Source: Streptosporangiaceae bacterium (lineage in GTDB: Bacteria; Actinomycetota; Actinomycetes; Streptosporangiales; Streptosporangiaceae). From it: a DNA stretch of 20,295 bases. Each line of letters starts with the position of its first letter. Within the stretch, counting starts at the first letter, position 1. Both the position numbers and the translations under genes were made by a program. The stretch lies in the NCBI GenBank assembly GCA_030041195.1, contig JASHOI010000164.1, forward strand, positions 1-20,295, read 5' to 3'. Shown here in pieces: positions 7,596-14,302 of the stretch. The notes under the pieces are model-generated. The model searched no databases. It saw nothing but the letters and a program-made list of their open reading frames with translations, and was not told the DNA's origin.

Positions 7596-9323
7596 CTTGT
7601 CTGTCACCCCGGCGGAGTCAAACGTCGCGACCTCACGCAGCGCCCGCACCGCGCTTGCGGTGATCGGCAGCGCGAGGAGGGCCCCGGTGCCCTCGCCGAG
7701 CCGCAGTTCAAGATCGATGAGCGGCCTCAGCCCCAGGTGATCGAGAGTAGCCGCATGCCCGGGCTCGACGCTCCGGTGACCGGCCACGCAGCAGTCGGTC
7801 GCGGCCGGGGCCAGGGCGTGGGCAGCCAGAGCCGCGGCGCCCGCGATCACGCCGTCCAGGATCACCGGGACCCGCAGGGCCGCGGCGCCCAGGATGAAGC
7901 CCGCCAGCGCGGCGTGCTCGAACCCGCCGAACGCCGCGAGCACCCCGACGGGGTCGGCCGGGTCCGGCTGGCGCGCAGCCAGCCCGCGCCGCACCACGTC
8001 CACCTTTCGTGCGTAGGTGGCGTCGTCGACACCGGTGCCGCGGCCGGTGGCCTCGCCGGGGTCGCGCCCGGTGAACGCGCAGATGAGGGCGGCCGATGCC
8101 GTCGTGTTCGCGATCCCCATGTCACCGGTGAGCAGGCACCGGTTGCCCGCCGCGACCAAGTCGCGGGCCACCTCGATGCCGACGGCGATCGCGGCCTCCG
8201 CCTGATCCCTGGTCATCGCCGGGCCTGCGGTGAAGTCCGCCGTACCGGGCGCGATCTTGCGCGGGAGCAGTCCCGGAACGTAGTCGAGCTCGTCGCGGAC
8301 GCCCACATCCACCACGACGACCTCGGCTCCCGCCTGCGCGGCGAACGCGTTGACGACGGCGCCGCCCGCCAGGAAGTTGGCCACCATCTGCGCCGTCACC
8401 TCTTGCGGCCACGGCGTGACCCCCTGGGCGTGCACACCGTGATCAGCAGCGAAGATCGCGACCGCGGCCGGTTCCGGCATCGGCGGAGGGCAGCAGCCGG
8501 CCAGGCCGGCCAGCCGCACCGACACGTCCTCCAGCACGCCCAGCGAGCCCTGCGGCTTGGTCATCCGGTCAAACCGCTCCTTCGCCGCGGCCATCGCGCC
8601 GGAGTCAAGCGGCCCGATCGCGGCACGGGCGTCGTCGAGCAGGCTCGCCGCGTCCTGGCCGGGCAGCCCGCGGCGGCCGTACTCCTCCGCATGCACCGAC
8701 CAGGCCAGCGGCCGTCTGCGTGCCCAGCCAGCCGCGGCGAGCTCGGGCTCCGGCGTGAACTCGGTCACGTAGCCGAGGCACAGGTAGGCAACCACCTCGA
8801 GGTGCGGCGGCAGGCCGAGCTCCGCGGCCAGCTCGCGCTCGCCGAAGAAGCTAACCCAGCCGACCCCGAGGCCCTCGGCCCGCGCGGCGAGCCACAGGTT
8901 GGCGACCGCGAGCACGCTGGAGTAAGCGGCGGTCTGCGGCTGGCTGTACCTGCCCAGCGTGTGGCGGCCACCCCTGGTTGGGTCGCAGGTCACGACCAGG
9001 TTGACCGGCGTATCCAGGATGGCCTCGGTCTTGAGCCGGTCGAAGGCCAGCGCCCGGGCGCCGGGCAGCGCGGCCGCGTAATCCGCCCTGGCCCGGTCCG
9101 CCAGATGTTTGATCCGCTCACGCCTCGGCCGGTCGGTGATCACGATGAAGTCCCACGGCTGGGACAGGCCGACCGAAGGAGCGCGGTGCGCCGCGGCGAT
9201 CACCCGGGTGAGCACGTCGGCCGGTATCGGATCCGGCAGGAACCCGCGGCGCACATCCCTGCGCTCCTCGATCACGCGGTAGACCGCAGCCCGCTGCTCA
9301 TCCGAATAAGAATGGTCGGTCAT
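7590..9323 (-). CDS. cobT: BluB-CobT fusion: DMB synthase + nicotinate-nucleotide:DMB phosphoribosyltransferase
   Basis: A 577-residue fusion of two consecutive steps in building the lower ligand of cobalamin. Residues 1-222 are BluB, a nitroreductase-fold enzyme that fragments reduced FMN to 5,6-dimethylbenzimidazole: RRDVRRGF at 21-28, HRAPSVGLSQPWDF at 46-59, GLGVGWVSFFGE at 151-162. Residues about 228-577 are CobT, which transfers phosphoribose from nicotinate mononucleotide to DMB: MTKPQGSLG at 254-262, AADHGVHAQGV at 292-302, TGDMGIANTT at 399-408, and GEGTGA at 543-548, where the catalytic Glu of the family lies. Fusion would channel DMB directly to the transferase. ATG 9323 lies 13 bp after the cobH stop, with GGGGGG upstream. 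Confidence in both domains is high. Confidence 0.95.
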   Translation of the reverse strand: MTDHSYSDEQRAAVYRVIEERRDVRRGFLPDPIPADVLTRVIAAAHRAPSVGLSQPWDFIVITDRPRRERIKHLADRARADYAAALPGARALAFDRLKTEAILDTPVNLVVTCDPTRGGRHTLGRYSQPQTAAYSSVLAVANLWLAARAEGLGVGWVSFFGERELAAELGLPPHLEVVAYLCLGYVTEFTPEPELAAAGWARRRPLAWSVHAEEYGRRGLPGQDAASLLDDARAAIGPLDSGAMAAAKERFDRMTKPQGSLGVLEDVSVRLAGLAGCCPPPMPEPAAVAIFAADHGVHAQGVTPWPQEVTAQMVANFLAGGAVVNAFAAQAGAEVVVVDVGVRDELDYVPGLLPRKIAPGTADFTAGPAMTRDQAEAAIAVGIEVARDLVAAGNRCLLTGDMGIANTTASAALICAFTGRDPGEATGRGTGVDDATYARKVDVVRRGLAARQPDPADPVGVLAAFGGFEHAALAGFILGAAALRVPVILDGVIAGAAALAAHALAPAATDCCVAGHRSVEPGHAATLDHLGLRPLIDLELRLGEGTGALLALPITASAVRALREVATFDSAGVTDKG

Positions 9324-9336
9324 CGCCGCCCCCCGG

Positions 9337-10017
9337 TCACGTCGCCGCTCCCTCGCCGGGCCTGGGCACGGCCCCGCCGGCGGTCGCGCCCCGGCCAGCC
9401 CGCGACCCGGTCACGCTCGCCGCCGAGCGGAGCAAGGCCTCTAGCGCCGCCGCGGCCGCGGCCGCGCCGCCCTTCTCCGACACGTTGCTGACCGAACGGA
9501 TCCCGCTCGCCCGCAGCGCGTCCTTGGCCTCGGCGGCCCCGACAAACCCGACCGGCAGGCCGATGACGAACGCCGGTTCCACGCCCCTGGTCAGGATCTC
9601 CGTGAGCGCCGCGGCCGCGCAGCCGACCAGCCACACCGCACCCGGGCCCACTTCGCCGAAGGCCAGCCGGACTGCCGCGGCAGCCGTGGAGATGCCGGCC
9701 GTCCGGGCAAGGCGCGCGGTCAGCGGCTCATCGATCTTGCAGACCACCGGGCAGCCGGTGATCCCCGCTGCGACCATGGCCGAGTCGGCAACGACCGCGG
9801 CTCCCCCGGCCAGCGCGGCCACGGCCGTGGCGAGCGCTTCCTCATCGCAGACCAGATCCGTCGCGTAATCGAAGTCCGCGGTCGCGTAGATGATCCGCTC
9901 GGTGACGTCGCGGCTGTGCTTGGGCAGCCGGGACAGATCGATGCGGGAACGCAGGATCCGGTACGCCTCCTCTTCGGCCGGCTGCGGGCCGGGTGGCGTG
10001 TCACGGGGCCAGGTCAC
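9337..10017 (-). CDS. cobH: Precorrin-8X methylmutase (CobH/CbiC family), with Tyr at the usual catalytic His
   Basis: A 226-residue protein of the CobH/CbiC family, which moves a methyl group from C-11 to C-12 to make hydrogenobyrinate or its cobalt form. Family features are AYRILRSRIDLSRLP at 19-32, VVADSAMVAAGI near 76-87, and the strongly conserved PVGFVGAAEAKDAL near 155-170. The family motif with the catalytic His (R-M-V/I-H, His43 of Pseudomonas denitrificans CobH) reads RIIYATADFDYA here, with Tyr44 encoded by TAC. Whether this is a natural subgroup or a change in activity cannot be settled from one sequence. The start is GTG 10017, with GAGGAGG 10 nt upstream. The last 25 residues are Ala/Gly-rich. 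It is the first gene of the reverse-strand cobH, bluB-cobT, cobA, GTPase run. Confidence 0.9.
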   Translation of the reverse strand: MTWPRDTPPGPQPAEEEAYRILRSRIDLSRLPKHSRDVTERIIYATADFDYATDLVCDEEALATAVAALAGGAAVVADSAMVAAGITGCPVVCKIDEPLTARLARTAGISTAAAAVRLAFGEVGPGAVWLVGCAAAALTEILTRGVEPAFVIGLPVGFVGAAEAKDALRASGIRSVSNVSEKGGAAAAAAALEALLRSAASVTGSRAGRGATAGGAVPRPGEGAAT

Positions 10018-10045
10018 CGTGCCATCACCTCCTCGACAGCGAGCT

Positions 10046-10057
10046 CCGCAGCTGCGG
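10046..10057. promoter_or_regulatory. 12-bp perfect palindrome upstream of cobH
   Basis: CCGCAGCTGCGG is a perfect palindrome that begins 29 bp upstream of the cobH GTG, just above its ribosome site. It could be an operator or a short RNA hairpin. In GC-rich DNA such 12-mers also arise by chance. Confidence 0.3.
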
Positions 10058-10380
10058 GCCGGCGCCTTCGCCTGGACGAGCCAATCACGGGCGGCAGGCG
10101 CATGTGAGCCGTCCGCGTAATCGAGCCTCGGCCGCCGCCGGCCGCCGCGATTCAGCTACCACTCAGCAAGTGTTCCGGAGGCCACCAGCTGACCAGCGCA
10201 AATGACTTGACCATACCGGCGAACACAGTCAGGTCCGCCGATACACTAGCGAGGCGCACCCGCGGCCGGCCCACCGCGGACGAGCGCGAGCCCGCCCAGG
10301 CTCACAAGAGCGTTTCCGGGAGACGTTCAGCATTCTCGAATCTCTCTCTGAGGATCATCGCATGCTGGACCGTTAGACCC

Positions 10381-10413
10381 GAACAGCGCCCGAACAGCGG
10401 CCGAACAGCAAGG
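10381..10413 (+). repeat. Three 11-bp direct repeats (GAACAGC) before the epimerase start
   Basis: GAACAGCGCCC (10381-10391), GAACAGCGGCC (10392-10402) and GAACAGCAAGG (10403-10413) follow one another with no gap. The last one runs into the AGGTGGTG ribosome site at 10411. A period of about one helical turn would place three identical faces on one side of the DNA, as in an activator or repressor array. The function is inferred. Confidence 0.55.
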
Positions 10414-10419
10414 TGGTGT

Positions 10420-11373
10420 ATGACAACACAGGTGAGTGGGGCATCTATCGGGGCGGTCAGTCCTCAGCGGGTGCTCGTCACCGGCGGGTCCGGTTTCATC
10501 GGGAGACGCGTCGTCCGCGCGCTGCTCGATGTCGGTGCGGACGTCACGGTGGCGGATAAGCGGGAATTCCTGGGAGGAGAGCGCGGCGGCGGGCCCCGGA
10601 CCGTCATCGGGGACCTGTGCGATCCCTTGGTGGCGGCCGAGGCGGTACGGCCGGGCACCGACGCCATTTTCCACCTGGCCGCGCTGACCAGGGTGCTGCC
10701 GTCGATCGAGGACCCGTCGGGCACGTACCAGGTCAACGTCGGCGTGACGGAGGCGCTGCTGGATCTGGCGCGGACGCGCGGCGTCGGGGCGTTCCTGCTC
10801 GCCTCGACGAACGCCGTGACCGGTGACGTCGGCAGCGCGGTGATCGACGAGCAGGTCCCGCTGCGGCCGCTGACCCCCTATGGCGCCACCAAGGCGGCCG
10901 GCGAGATGCTGATCAGCGCGTACGCGTCGTGCTACGGGATGACCGGGTGCTCGCTGCGGTTCTCGAATGTTTACGGCCCGGGCATGCAGGAGAAAGACAG
11001 CTTCGTGCCGCGCCTGATGCGGGCCGCGCGGGACGGCACTGGCGTGGAGGTGTACGGCGACGGGACACAGGTCCGCGATCTGGTACACGTGGACGACATC
11101 GTGGCCGGAATGCTCGCGGCATGGCGGGCCGGGTTCAGCGGCCCGCTGATTCTCGGCGCCGGCGAATCGGTCGCGGTAAACGACATCGTGGACGCGGCGC
11201 GCAGCGTCACCGGGCGCGACATCCCGGTTCGGCACGTCGCGCCGAAGCCGGGCGAGATGCCCGCCGTCATCGTGGACATCTCCGCTGCGCGTGCGCTCGG
11301 CTACGCGCCGACCCACGACCTCAAGTCCGGCCTCTCCACCGTCTGGCCAGAGTTCTCGGAGGCAGAAAAGTGA
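10420..11373 (+). CDS. NAD-dependent sugar-nucleotide epimerase/dehydratase (extended SDR)
   Basis: A 317-residue extended short-chain dehydrogenase of the GalE/dehydratase class. The Rossmann motif TGGSGFIG is at 21-28, the acidic residue for NAD binding (ADK) near 45-47, DLCDP at 65-69, the Ser/Thr region ASTN at 128-131, and the catalytic pair in YGATK at Tyr154/Lys158. VYGPGM and RDLVHVDDIV are also typical. It should act on a nucleotide sugar in the cytoplasm; the exact sugar and reaction (4-epimerase or dehydratase) cannot be read off. ATG 10420 has AGGTGGTG just upstream. An in-frame TTG at 10207 would add 71 residues without family similarity and is rejected. The stop overlaps the start of the glycosyltransferase gene as GTGA, so the two are coupled. 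Confidence 0.88.
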   Translation: MTTQVSGASIGAVSPQRVLVTGGSGFIGRRVVRALLDVGADVTVADKREFLGGERGGGPRTVIGDLCDPLVAAEAVRPGTDAIFHLAALTRVLPSIEDPSGTYQVNVGVTEALLDLARTRGVGAFLLASTNAVTGDVGSAVIDEQVPLRPLTPYGATKAAGEMLISAYASCYGMTGCSLRFSNVYGPGMQEKDSFVPRLMRAARDGTGVEVYGDGTQVRDLVHVDDIVAGMLAAWRAGFSGPLILGAGESVAVNDIVDAARSVTGRDIPVRHVAPKPGEMPAVIVDISAARALGYAPTHDLKSGLSTVWPEFSEAEK

Positions 11374-12335
11374 CGACGACCGCCACCGCTGATGGCAGCG
11401 ACGCCATCGACAGCGCAGCGATCCGGGCGTTCATCGACGAGTTCGGCGACCGGGCGACGAGCCTGCCGCCAATCGCGATCGTGATCGCCGCTTTCAACGA
11501 AGAAGGCGCTATCGGCCAGGTGGTTGACGCACTTCCCCGCACGGTCGCCGGGCTTGAGACGGCGACGATCGTGGTCTCCGACGGCGCCGTGGACGCCACC
11601 GCCAAGGAGGCCAAGGCGGCCGGCGCGCTCGTCTGCGAGGTGCCGGTGAACCGGGGCCAGGGTGCGGCGCTGCGGCTCGGTTACCGGCTGGCGCGGGAAG
11701 GCGGCGCGCGCTACATCGTCACCACCGACGCCGACGGTCAGTACAACCCGGCGGAGATCGAGAGCCTGATGGCGCCGATCCTGGCCGGCCAGGCGGACTT
11801 CGTGACCGGCTCCCGGACGATGGGCAGCGAGGAGACGAAGGACCCGGTGCGAAAGCTTGGCGTGCGGGTGTTTGCGCTAACAATCAGCGTGCTTACCGGT
11901 CAGCGGATCAGCGACACCACGTTCGGGCTCCGGGCCATGCGCGCCGAGGTGACCGGCGCGGTCCAGCTCGAGCAGCCGCAGTACCAGGCGGCCGAGTTGC
12001 TGATCGGCGTGATCACGCACGGGTTCCGGGTGCACGAGCGGCCGGCGACGATCCACCGGCGCACCGTCGGCAAGAGCAAGAAGGGCAACAACGCCTTCTA
12101 CGCGCTGAGGTTCTCGAATGTGGTGCTCGGGACCTGGTGGCGCGAGCGTCAGCGCCGCGTGCGCGGCGTCGTCCCCGGTTCGGCCGGCCGCCCCGGGGAT
12201 GACGCGCCCGGGCTGTTGGCCGACGACGTGACCGTGGCCGGCACCGGTCCGGCGGCGGGTCCTTCCGCGCCCGGCGCGGCCTGGCCCGCCAGCTCACCCG
12301 AGCCGCCGGACCCGCGCTCGGCAAAAAGCACGTAA
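11370..12335 (+). CDS. GT2 glycosyltransferase, DPM1/polyprenyl-phosphate type
   Basis: A 321-residue GT-A fold glycosyltransferase. IAIVIAAFNEEGAIGQVV is at 35-52, NRGQGAALRLG at 94-104, and the metal-binding TTDADGQYNP at 118-127; the GSR near 150 and DTTFGLRAMR segment are typical of DPM1-like enzymes, which load a sugar from a nucleotide donor onto a polyprenyl phosphate. The usual DDGSxDxT appears as SDGAVDAT. There is no membrane segment. GTG 11370 follows GGAGG by 7 nt and overlaps the epimerase stop by 4 bp; reading frames from further upstream run through the epimerase gene and are not real. From about residue 260 the protein is a Pro/Ala/Gly tail, all of it antisense to the end of gtrA. 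The GtrA partner gene next door supports a lipid-linked sugar role. Confidence 0.88.
   Translation: MTTTATADGSDAIDSAAIRAFIDEFGDRATSLPPIAIVIAAFNEEGAIGQVVDALPRTVAGLETATIVVSDGAVDATAKEAKAAGALVCEVPVNRGQGAALRLGYRLAREGGARYIVTTDADGQYNPAEIESLMAPILAGQADFVTGSRTMGSEETKDPVRKLGVRVFALTISVLTGQRISDTTFGLRAMRAEVTGAVQLEQPQYQAAELLIGVITHGFRVHERPATIHRRTVGKSKKGNNAFYALRFSNVVLGTWWRERQRRVRGVVPGSAGRPGDDAPGLLADDVTVAGTGPAAGPSAPGAAWPASSPEPPDPRSAKST
12149..12335. other. 187-bp antisense coding overlap of GT2 and gtrA genes
   Basis: The GT2 gene ends at 12335 and the convergent gtrA ends at 12149, so 187 bp are in both open frames. GT2 third positions and gtrA third positions are the same base pairs throughout, which makes both look well biased. 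Transcription of one must run through the other, and there is no room for a terminator between them. Confidence 0.8.
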
Positions 12336-12796
12336 TGGAAGATCAGGAACCGGATCACAAAGGTCACGCAGTTGGCTGCCAGGTAGAGACCCTGGGCAAA
12401 GATAACTTCCTCGACCCGGTGCAGGCCGAGATGGCGTGCCTCAGCGTGAGCGAGCTTGCTGGTGACGGTCAGGACGACACCGACCCCGATCGAGATCAGC
12501 CAGAACGGCAGGGTCTCCTTGAGCAGGTCCGGCCTGCCCTTTCGCTCCCAGGCCCACCTGCTGACCACGTAGCTCACGAACGCGCCGGCGAACCATCCGG
12601 CCGCGCCAGCGATCCCGGCCGACACGCCAGCGATCTGGCAGATGAGATACGTCAGCTGGGTCGCGAGCAGGGCCGCGAGGGCCGCGGGAGCGAAGCGGAC
12701 CAGGCGCCTGCCCCCTCCCGTCCGGAGCCTTCGCCGCAATGGTGCGGGGAGCAAGCTCCACGCCGCTTCGGTGATTTTGGGCGATACCTGGGTCAT
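12149..12796 (-). CDS. GtrA family membrane protein (candidate lipid-linked sugar flippase)
   Basis: A 215-residue protein with four predicted helices at about 36-56, 60-80, 97-115 and 135-157, starting with the family-like RLVRFAPAALAALLATQL and including AGWFAGAFVSYVVSRWAW. GtrA-family proteins are thought to flip undecaprenyl-phosphate-linked sugars and often accompany DPM1-like GT2 enzymes, as here. ATG 12796 has AAGGA about 6 nt upstream. Residues 154-215, which include the end of helix 4 and a Gly/Pro/Ser tail, are antisense to the last 62 codons of the GT2 gene. The two frames share their third codon positions, so GC bias cannot tell which tail is real. It is divergent from the sulfoquinovose synthase gene. 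Confidence 0.82.
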   Translation of the reverse strand: MTQVSPKITEAAWSLLPAPLRRRLRTGGGRRLVRFAPAALAALLATQLTYLICQIAGVSAGIAGAAGWFAGAFVSYVVSRWAWERKGRPDLLKETLPFWLISIGVGVVLTVTSKLAHAEARHLGLHRVEEVIFAQGLYLAANCVTFVIRFLIFHYVLFAERGSGGSGELAGQAAPGAEGPAAGPVPATVTSSANSPGASSPGRPAEPGTTPRTRR

Positions 12797-13035
12797 GGGC
12801 GTCCTTGGCTCAGGGCTGTCTGCCGAAAAAGAGATTCTGTGTCAGTAGGACAGGTATACAGTACGGGAGCCCGTGGAGGGTCCGTTACGCGGTCCTCCAG
12901 GCCAGCGGCACGCCTCCGTGGAGTCCCCGCGGCGGCGCGCCCAGCGCCGGCTGCACACTCAGGCAGTCCGAATACGGTTACCAGCCTGGCTAGGTATAAA
13001 GCAAGGACAGCGACGGACAAGGCAGGAGCGTGTTC
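12797..13035. promoter_or_regulatory. Divergent gtrA / sulfoquinovose synthase promoter region
   Basis: For the + strand, TATAAA at 12995-13000 is a good -10 candidate about 35 bp before ATG 13036, though no clear -35 is visible. A second AT-rich site, GGTATACAGT (12853-12862), contains TACAGT for the + strand and TATACC for the reverse strand and could serve gtrA. GGAGG..CCTCC around 12875-12898 forms an imperfect stem, and CCGTGGAG occurs at 12871-12878 and 12916-12923. No ORF is supported. Confidence 0.45.
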
Positions 13036-14199
13036 ATGAAGGTCTTGGTGTTGGGCGGGGACGGCTACCTTGGCTGGCCGACGGCGCTGCACCTGTCGGA
13101 GGTCGGTCACGAGGTGGCCGTGGCGGACAACTTCGCGCGCCGGGGGTACGACCACGAGATGGGCGTCGACAGCCTGGTGCCGATCGAGTCGCTGCAGGCG
13201 CGCATTGCCACGTGGCGCGAGCTGACCGGGAAGGCGATCGGCAAGTACATCGGCGACCTGTGCGACGCCGACTTCACCTATCACATGGTCAGCGACTTCG
13301 CTCCGGACGCGATCGTGCACTTCGCCGAGCAGCGCGCCGCGCCGTATTCGATGGTGGACCGCAAGCACGCGGTGTACACGCAGGTCAACAACGTGGTCGG
13401 CAACCTGAACGTGCTGTATGCGATCGCCGAGATCAACCCGGACATCCACCTGGTCAAGCTCGGCACGATGGGCGAGTACGGCACGCCCAACATCGACATC
13501 GAGGAAGGCTGGCTGGATGTCGAGCACAACGGCCGGCGCGACCGGGTGCTGTTCCCCAAGCGGCCCGGGTCGTTCTACCACCTGTCCAAGGTGCATGACA
13601 GCCACAACATCGAGTTCGCCTGCCGGATCTGGGGGATCCGCGCGACCGACCTGAACCAGGGCGTGGTCTACGGCCAGCAGACCCCCGAGACCGCCCGTGA
13701 CGACCGGCTGGCGACCCGGTTCGACTATGACGCGGTGTTCGGCACGGTGCTGAACCGGTTCGTGATCCAGTCGGTGCTCGGCAAGCCGCTGACGATCTAC
13801 GGCAACGGCACCCAGACCCGCGGCATCATCGAGATCCGCGACACCGTCCGGTGCATCCAGCTGGCCTGCGAGAACCCGGCCGACCGCGGCGAGTTCCGGG
13901 TGTTCAACCAGATCACCGAGTTCATGTCACTGCAGCAGATCGCGGACACGATCGTTAAGGCGAGCCCGGATGCGGTCACGGTCACCCGCGTCGAAAACCC
14001 GCGGGTGGAACTCGAGAACCACCACTACAACGTCGTGCACACCGGCCTGGTCGGGCTCGGCCTCGAGCCGCACCTGCTGTCGGACACCCTCATCGAGTCG
14101 CTGTTCGAGATCACCAAGCGGTACGCACACCGGGTACGCCCCGAGGCCATGCTGCCCACGATCGAGTGGCGCAAGCCGTCCAGCGTCATCAGCAACTGA
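13036..14199 (+). CDS. sqd1: UDP-sulfoquinovose synthase (SQD1/Agl3 family)
   Basis: A 387-residue extended SDR that converts UDP-glucose and sulfite to UDP-sulfoquinovose. It matches the SQD1 family along its length as I know it: MKVLVLGGDGYLGWPTALHL at 1-20, HFAEQRAAPYSM at 95-106, KLGTMGEYGTPNIDIEEG at 141-158, FYHLSKVHDSHNI at 180-192 and ATDLNQGVVYG after it. The catalytic set Thr144, Tyr181 and Lys185 corresponds to Thr145, Tyr182 and Lys186 of Arabidopsis SQD1. In plants and cyanobacteria the product feeds sulfolipid; in Sulfolobus Agl3 it feeds a protein N-glycan. ATG 13036 has AGGAG 7 nt upstream; the GTG at 13030 is too close to it. No SQD2/SqdX glycosyltransferase is in the window; the neighbours are a DPM1-like GT2 and GtrA. 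A strong hairpin follows the stop. Confidence 0.93.
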   Translation: MKVLVLGGDGYLGWPTALHLSEVGHEVAVADNFARRGYDHEMGVDSLVPIESLQARIATWRELTGKAIGKYIGDLCDADFTYHMVSDFAPDAIVHFAEQRAAPYSMVDRKHAVYTQVNNVVGNLNVLYAIAEINPDIHLVKLGTMGEYGTPNIDIEEGWLDVEHNGRRDRVLFPKRPGSFYHLSKVHDSHNIEFACRIWGIRATDLNQGVVYGQQTPETARDDRLATRFDYDAVFGTVLNRFVIQSVLGKPLTIYGNGTQTRGIIEIRDTVRCIQLACENPADRGEFRVFNQITEFMSLQQIADTIVKASPDAVTVTRVENPRVELENHHYNVVHTGLVGLGLEPHLLSDTLIESLFEITKRYAHRVRPEAMLPTIEWRKPSSVISN

Positions 14200-14208
14200 C
14201 GCCACGAT

Positions 14209-14245
14209 GATGGCCCCTCGCCGCTGCTGGCGGCGAGGGGCCATC
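14209..14245. terminator. Perfect 16-bp hairpin terminator after sqd1
   Basis: GATGGCCCCTCGCCGC (14209-14224) and GCGGCGAGGGGCCATC (14230-14245) are exact complements around a 5-nt loop, 10 bp after the sqd1 stop. It is by far the strongest hairpin of its size in the window. There is no T-tract, as is common in actinomycetes. It can serve both sqd1 and the convergent DUF1906 gene. Confidence 0.85.
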
Positions 14246-14268
14246 GGGCGCTGACCGGCGGTCGCCGC

Positions 14269-14290
14269 CCTGCCGTCCCTGGGCGGCAGG
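14269..14290. terminator. Second hairpin between sqd1 and the DUF1906 gene
   Basis: CCTGCCG (14269-14275) pairs with CGGCAGG (14284-14290) over an 8-nt loop. It lies 13 bp past the stop of the reverse-strand DUF1906 gene, so it is well placed to end that transcript, with the larger hairpin as backup. Confidence 0.5.
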
Positions 14291-14302
14291 CAACACACGA
14301 CG

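Larger units (their letters stand above)
10018..10419. other. 402-bp divergent regulatory region between cobH and the epimerase gene
   Basis: No coding frame here has credible codon usage. A TTG-started upstream extension of the epimerase (from 10207) has no family similarity and mixed codons. The region holds the cobH ribosome site, a 12-bp palindrome, TACACT at 10242-10247 as a lone -10 candidate for the + strand, and an 11-bp triple repeat at 10381-10413. I searched by eye for a cobalamin riboswitch on the reverse strand (the B12-box GCCACTG core) and did not find one. Confidence 0.6.

Noticed and set aside
10018..10206. Cobalamin riboswitch upstream of cobH
   Set aside because: The B12-box and the flanking conserved segments are not recognisable on the reverse strand; the operon appears to lack one here.
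10207..10247. Promoter pair TTGACC (10207) and TACACT (10242)
   Set aside because: The spacing is 29 bp, far beyond the usual 16-19; only the -10 candidate is kept as a weak note.
10207..10419. 71-residue N-terminal extension of the epimerase from a TTG codon
   Set aside because: Codon usage is mixed, there is no family similarity, and ATG 10420 has a good ribosome site right before the Rossmann fold.
10929..11369. Upstream extension of the GT2 reading frame through the epimerase gene
   Set aside because: It is the +1 shadow frame of a well-supported gene; GTG 11370 has GGAGG at a proper distance and starts the conserved protein.
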